Below are positions 60,531-64,000 of a stretch of DNA of 64,000 nt, in pieces. The stretch spans positions 1 to 64,000 of the forward strand of contig NZ_OMPS01000011.1 in assembly GCF_900313035.1 (NCBI RefSeq), written 5' to 3'. The notes beneath the pieces are model-generated. The model ran no database searches, had not been told where the DNA came from, and saw only the letters and a list, made by a program, of their open reading frames with translations. Numbering within the stretch: the stretch's first letter is position 1; every line of letters starts with the position of its first letter. A program made the translations under genes and the position numbers. The stretch is from Ruegeria sp. EL01. Its GTDB lineage: Bacteria > Pseudomonadota > Alphaproteobacteria > Rhodobacterales > Rhodobacteraceae.

Positions 60531-60958
60531 TTACCCAGTATAGAGAGCCGCCTGGGACAGTTCCGAACGCTTTTTCCATACAATGAGGATGTTCGCTGTG
60601 ACTACGATCCGGGCCATTGTGAACGTCAACATCGCAGAGAGAAATCCAAGCGAATCTGCCAGTGCGCCGCTCGCGACCGCGGGAAGAGAGAAGCCCAAAT
60701 AGGCGTAGACAAACAGGCCCGCCGTTGCGCGCGGTCGCTTGAAGCGCGCAAGGAAACTTCTGCAAGTGAGGCGAGGTAGGTGAATCCATAGCTGGCGGCG
60801 CTGGTAATGCAAGTTCCGACAAGAACGAATGCCGGGACCTTCATCCAAACACCGAGCAAAAGGACGAGAAAACCAAACGGGATCAGAATGAAACCGAGGG
60901 CGAGCGTACGGTCGTTGCTCATCCCCACTGCGCGCGGCCTCTCGATGTCAGGGCGCAC
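60531..60958 (-). pseudogene. Major facilitator transporter remnant, truncated and frameshifted
   Basis: The C-terminal part only of an MFS protein. One frame gives FGFLVLLLGVWMKVPAFVLV and SYGFTYLASLAEVS, and a second frame, reached by a shift near 60765, gives ARFKRPRATAGLFVYAYLG and GALADSLGFL. A stop lies just upstream of 60958 and the N-terminal two thirds are missing. It is a decayed gene. Confidence 0.75.
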
Positions 60959-61107
60959 CTAATCCCCGACAAACAGCACGTACGGGCACTTGAAATCAAA
61001 CCGCCTCGATGCCCTCAAAGACTGTGTCCAGGCCCACGATCCTGATGAACCGCATCAACCACAGTTTCCCTACTTGCTTATAAGACCGGTCATTGCCCGA
61101 GCAGACA

Positions 61108-61983
61108 TTATCGGCTGGCTTCTACTATACCATGCAGCCAACGAACAAATCGCTTGGACATACCCGTTTCCAGGCCATCGATGTGCAAAGTGTAGAACCC
61201 GACGTCTATTTCTTCGCTTTCCGGCAGTGGAACAAGACGGCCATCAGCTACAGCGTCTTCGACCATAAACGCAGAGGTAAGCACCATCCCCATACCAGCG
61301 CAGGCCGCCCGCAGAGCGGCATCATCCAGATCGAAACGCTCTGCATAATTCAGCATTACATCACTGCTGTTTGTTTCGGCCAGCCAGAGGTTCCAATCCC
61401 AGTTGCCTTTCGTGCATTGGAGGGCTGGAATGGAGGCGAAATCCTTTGAATCAGCCAGTCCCGATAACAATTCAGGGGCAAGATAGGGACGACAGATATC
61501 GTTGAACAGGATAGGTACCCCATCCGGGCACTCGTCGCGCCTGTAATATCCGATCGTTACATCAGCTGTGCCGCCTGGTTGCTGATCAACATCATAAAAC
61601 GTCTCGACCTGCACGTTGGCATTGGGATTTTGAGCCTTGAAAAGATGTAGCTTGGGGATCAACCATCGCACAGCGAATGACATGGAGGCGCGTACGCGGA
61701 GTTCGTTCGTGTCGCGGATTACGTTGTTAAAAGCAGCGTGAAGCGCCTGGAGGCTAGGCGCGGATTGCTGATACAATTGGGTTCCCACATCTGTCAGTTC
61801 AATCGCATTATTGTGCCGCATAAAGAGTTGCACACCCAGCGATTGTTCAAGCGCCTTGATCTGAAGACTGATCGCCCCAGGAGTAACCAGAAGCAATTCT
61901 GCTGCCTGCTTGATACTCGAATGCTGGGCCGCGACTAGAAACACCCTTAAAGCGTTCAGTGATATGGAGTTCGCATTCTGCAT
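61108..61983 (-). CDS. LysR-family transcriptional regulator
   Basis: A 291-aa regulator of the GcvA-like type: HTH at about residues 9-66 (IKQAAELLLVTPGAISLQIK) and a LysR substrate domain. It is divergent from the EamA transporter gene 92 bases away, its likely target. Confidence 0.92.
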   Translation of the reverse strand: MQNANSISLNALRVFLVAAQHSSIKQAAELLLVTPGAISLQIKALEQSLGVQLFMRHNNAIELTDVGTQLYQQSAPSLQALHAAFNNVIRDTNELRVRASMSFAVRWLIPKLHLFKAQNPNANVQVETFYDVDQQPGGTADVTIGYYRRDECPDGVPILFNDICRPYLAPELLSGLADSKDFASIPALQCTKGNWDWNLWLAETNSSDVMLNYAERFDLDDAALRAACAGMGMVLTSAFMVEDAVADGRLVPLPESEEIDVGFYTLHIDGLETGMSKRFVRWLHGIVEASR

Positions 61984-62075
61984 TAAATTTCCTCATTCAG
62001 CGACAGAATAACTCGTTTGAAAGCATGAGTGAATACTCCGTATGGATAAGCAATACTCTGTCATATGGAAGTTTT

Positions 62076-62978
62076 ATGCCAACAGTTCACACCAATGTCG
62101 AAGCCATCCTGTGGGTGCTGTTGAGCACAGCCTTGTTCACTGTGGTTTTCGCCGCCGCCAAATTTGCCGACGGGGCAATCGGTACGTTTCAAATTCTGCT
62201 TCTCCGCTACATTGGTGCTTGTGTGACATTGTGTTGGCTCGTTGCGCGCTCAGGATCGTTCACCCAATACAAAAGTCAGGTGCCGTTTCGGCATTTCATG
62301 CGTGCGGTCTTCGGATGCTCGGCTGCAGCGGCCATCACATGGGCGTCGGCACATATGCCTGTAGCTGACGCATCGGCTATCGGAATTCTCTACGGGGTCA
62401 TGACTGTGCTGCTCGGCATTTTCTTCCTGAAAGAACACGTTGGGATGCGCCATTGGTTGGCAGTTTTGATATCACTCGCAGGCGCAGTTCTGATCATGTT
62501 GTCGCAGGGGGCATTTCAGAGTACTCTCGCAGCCATTCCAGCTTTGATTGCATTGCTCAGCGCTGTTTTGATGGCATCAGAGGGGCTGTTAATCCGACTG
62601 CTTAGTCAAACCGAAAGCGCGTTGTCGATGATGCTTCACATCAGCGTTTTGGGGGTCATGCTCATGAGCATTCCTGCTTTTCTTGAATGGAGAAGTGTCA
62701 ACCTGCCGATAGTCGTAAGCTGCCTCGCACTTGGGCCGCTATCGGTTGTCGCACAGTATTGTACGATCAGGGGATATCGCATTGCACCGCTATCAGTCGT
62801 CGGGCCAGTTGATTATTCATGGCTGATTTTCGCAATGATACTGGGTGTTGTTGGATTTGGTGAATATCCGAGTGTCGGCGTTGTTGCGGGTGGAACGTTA
62901 ATCATCATCGGCGGCGGTATACTCACCGGCATTCGTGCCCAGGAGCAAAGTGTAAAAGCTGCAAATCATCCTTTGTGA
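62076..62978 (+). CDS. EamA/DMT-family transporter
   Basis: A 300-aa inner-membrane protein with ten hydrophobic segments in two EamA repeats (LLRYIGACVTL, GILYGVMTVLLGIFFLKE, and DYSWLIFAMILGVVGFGEYP). GGAAG precedes the ATG at 62076, chosen over earlier in-frame codons that overlap the LysR promoter. It would export a small metabolite. Substrate unknown. Confidence 0.88.
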   Translation: MPTVHTNVEAILWVLLSTALFTVVFAAAKFADGAIGTFQILLLRYIGACVTLCWLVARSGSFTQYKSQVPFRHFMRAVFGCSAAAAITWASAHMPVADASAIGILYGVMTVLLGIFFLKEHVGMRHWLAVLISLAGAVLIMLSQGAFQSTLAAIPALIALLSAVLMASEGLLIRLLSQTESALSMMLHISVLGVMLMSIPAFLEWRSVNLPIVVSCLALGPLSVVAQYCTIRGYRIAPLSVVGPVDYSWLIFAMILGVVGFGEYPSVGVVAGGTLIIIGGGILTGIRAQEQSVKAANHPL

Positions 62979-63136
62979 TCGGCCCTGCGGGGCCGAGCGC
63001 GGATATTTGACCACTATGATGAACATGTCATGGGTACGCCGTTATGGTGCGTAACTCTTATGTTTGCACAAGAAGCGGGTCGCTGAAGTTGAGGGTATTT
63101 GCTTGAAGTAGCCCCTCAATTCTCGAGGACACTTTC

Positions 63137-63733
63137 ATGTTTCAAACCGCAATTTCTCTTATTTTGTTTCTCTTTCCCCTCGCCTACAGCCCCGGCCCGG
63201 GCAACATGTTCTTTGCTGCGAATGGCGCAAGATTTGGCTTCCGCTCAACTATCCCTGCAAATGCCGGGTACCATATTGCTACATGGATCGTGACAGTAGC
63301 GGTTGGCTTGGGCTTCATCACCGCTCTCGATAGATTCCCCCAATTGTTTGTTGGCCTTAAGATAGCAGGCTCCCTGTATGTACTTTGGATGGCCTGGAAA
63401 TTATTCAAAGCTGGTACATTGGAAGGAAATGAAGAGGCCAAGCCCGCCACATTTGTCGATGGCATTATCCTTCTGATTTTGAATCCCAAAGCCTATGTCA
63501 TCATTGCCCTGATGTTCACCCAGTTCTTGCAAACCTCAGAGTCGGGCGTACTGGCTTCTGTTGTGCTGATCTCCACAATATTCACATTCAATAATCTGGT
63601 GGCTTTTTCGATTTGGGCGGTGGTTGGCGACAAGATCGCAGGTTATTTCAGAACACCTGAAAGCGCTCGAATGTTGAACATGATGTTCGGCGGAATACTC
63701 GCTGCCGTAGCCGTATGGATGCTTCTATCTTAA
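63137..63733 (+). CDS. LysE/RhtB-family exporter
   Basis: A 198-aa exporter with the signature YSPGPGNMFFAANGARFG near residue 17 and LNPKAYVIIALMFTQF, and six hydrophobic segments. GAGGACAC precedes the ATG. It stands alone, 158 bases after the EamA gene. This is the fifth LysE-family locus of the window. Confidence 0.9.
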   Translation: MFQTAISLILFLFPLAYSPGPGNMFFAANGARFGFRSTIPANAGYHIATWIVTVAVGLGFITALDRFPQLFVGLKIAGSLYVLWMAWKLFKAGTLEGNEEAKPATFVDGIILLILNPKAYVIIALMFTQFLQTSESGVLASVVLISTIFTFNNLVAFSIWAVVGDKIAGYFRTPESARMLNMMFGGILAAVAVWMLLS

Positions 63734-64000
63734 GCTATCGCCCGCATACGATCACCTAATAATCCCCCAATGTCCAAAAAATCCGTGCTCGGTCGTGTTG
63801 GGTTAAGGAGCGCGTGTGCGGCGTAGAAAAATACGTAGTTTCAGCAATGTTTCAGAGTTTGTCATTCAACATAGTGATCCCTTGCCGTGGTGAACATAAG
63901 ATCCAAAGGCAGCACTCAGCTTCATCCGTTAGCAGCTCGCCAAACTTCAGGATGAACACTTGACCCGTTCCATGCGCCACGCCATGCCAGCTTGGCCAAC
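63734..64000. other. Window end without recognised gene
   Basis: The last 267 bases show no supported gene or clear repeat on either strand. A gene could begin beyond the window. Confidence 0.4.

Noticed and set aside
60318..60779. A 153-codon plus-strand frame across the end of the LysE remnant and the MFS remnant
   Set aside because: It runs in the wrong frame through LysE and antisense to the MFS remnant. No ribosome site or domain was seen.

Overview
The window looks like an accessory replicon, or a contig rich in plasmid-derived DNA, from an alphaproteobacterium of the Rhodobacterales/Roseobacter type. This is an inference from the RepC-type initiator, a VirB/VirD4 type IV secretion system in Agrobacterium-like order, a LuxR/LuxI pair, a TRAP transporter operon, many RhtB/LysE exporters and the IS types. 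No rRNA, tRNA or CRISPR array was seen.

Layout. 1-0.45 kb: 3' end of an IS5-family element. 0.46-1.9 kb: luxR-luxI quorum-sensing pair. 2.1-4.9 kb: XRE regulator, VapBC toxin-antitoxin, and a RepC initiator with no repAB beside it, preceded by a candidate antisense RNA. 5-19.6 kb: conjugation block with a TrbM-like secreted protein, virB1 to virB11 including an EexN entry-exclusion lipoprotein, virD4, and an LPD7/KfrB-domain protein. No relaxase was found. 20-21.7 kb: a degenerate YiiX-like papain-fold protein beside a class A beta-lactamase. 21.8-34.3 kb: regulators (LysR, MerR, two Lrp/AsnC, AraC), small redox enzymes and many small-molecule exporters (three LysE, AzlCD, EamA, MFS).

34.5-46 kb is a probable defence island. 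It holds a four-gene overlapping operon (serine recombinase, REase-like protein, ABC-3C middle component 6, DUF2326 ATPase). Next come two tail-to-tail paralogous proteins with a HEPN RNase motif and six CxxC pairs each, then a small protein with an internal duplication, a WGR-domain protein, a BrxR/CapW-like WYL regulator, and a divergent sbcD-sbcC operon. This is the most interesting part of the window.

46.4-55.8 kb is a catabolic locus for an unidentified sugar acid or polyol. It has a GMC oxidoreductase, DctPQM TRAP transporter, aldehyde dehydrogenase and two-subunit UxaA-type dehydratase on the minus strand, and a divergent GntR/UTRA regulator and mandelate-racemase-type enzyme. A 15-bp inverted repeat lies in the divergent promoter. 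55.8-64 kb carries LysR regulators, a PEP-mutase/isocitrate-lyase family enzyme, a LysE gene cleanly split by a complete 1218-bp IS3-family element with a 4-bp target duplication, a frameshifted MFS remnant, an EamA exporter and another LysE exporter.
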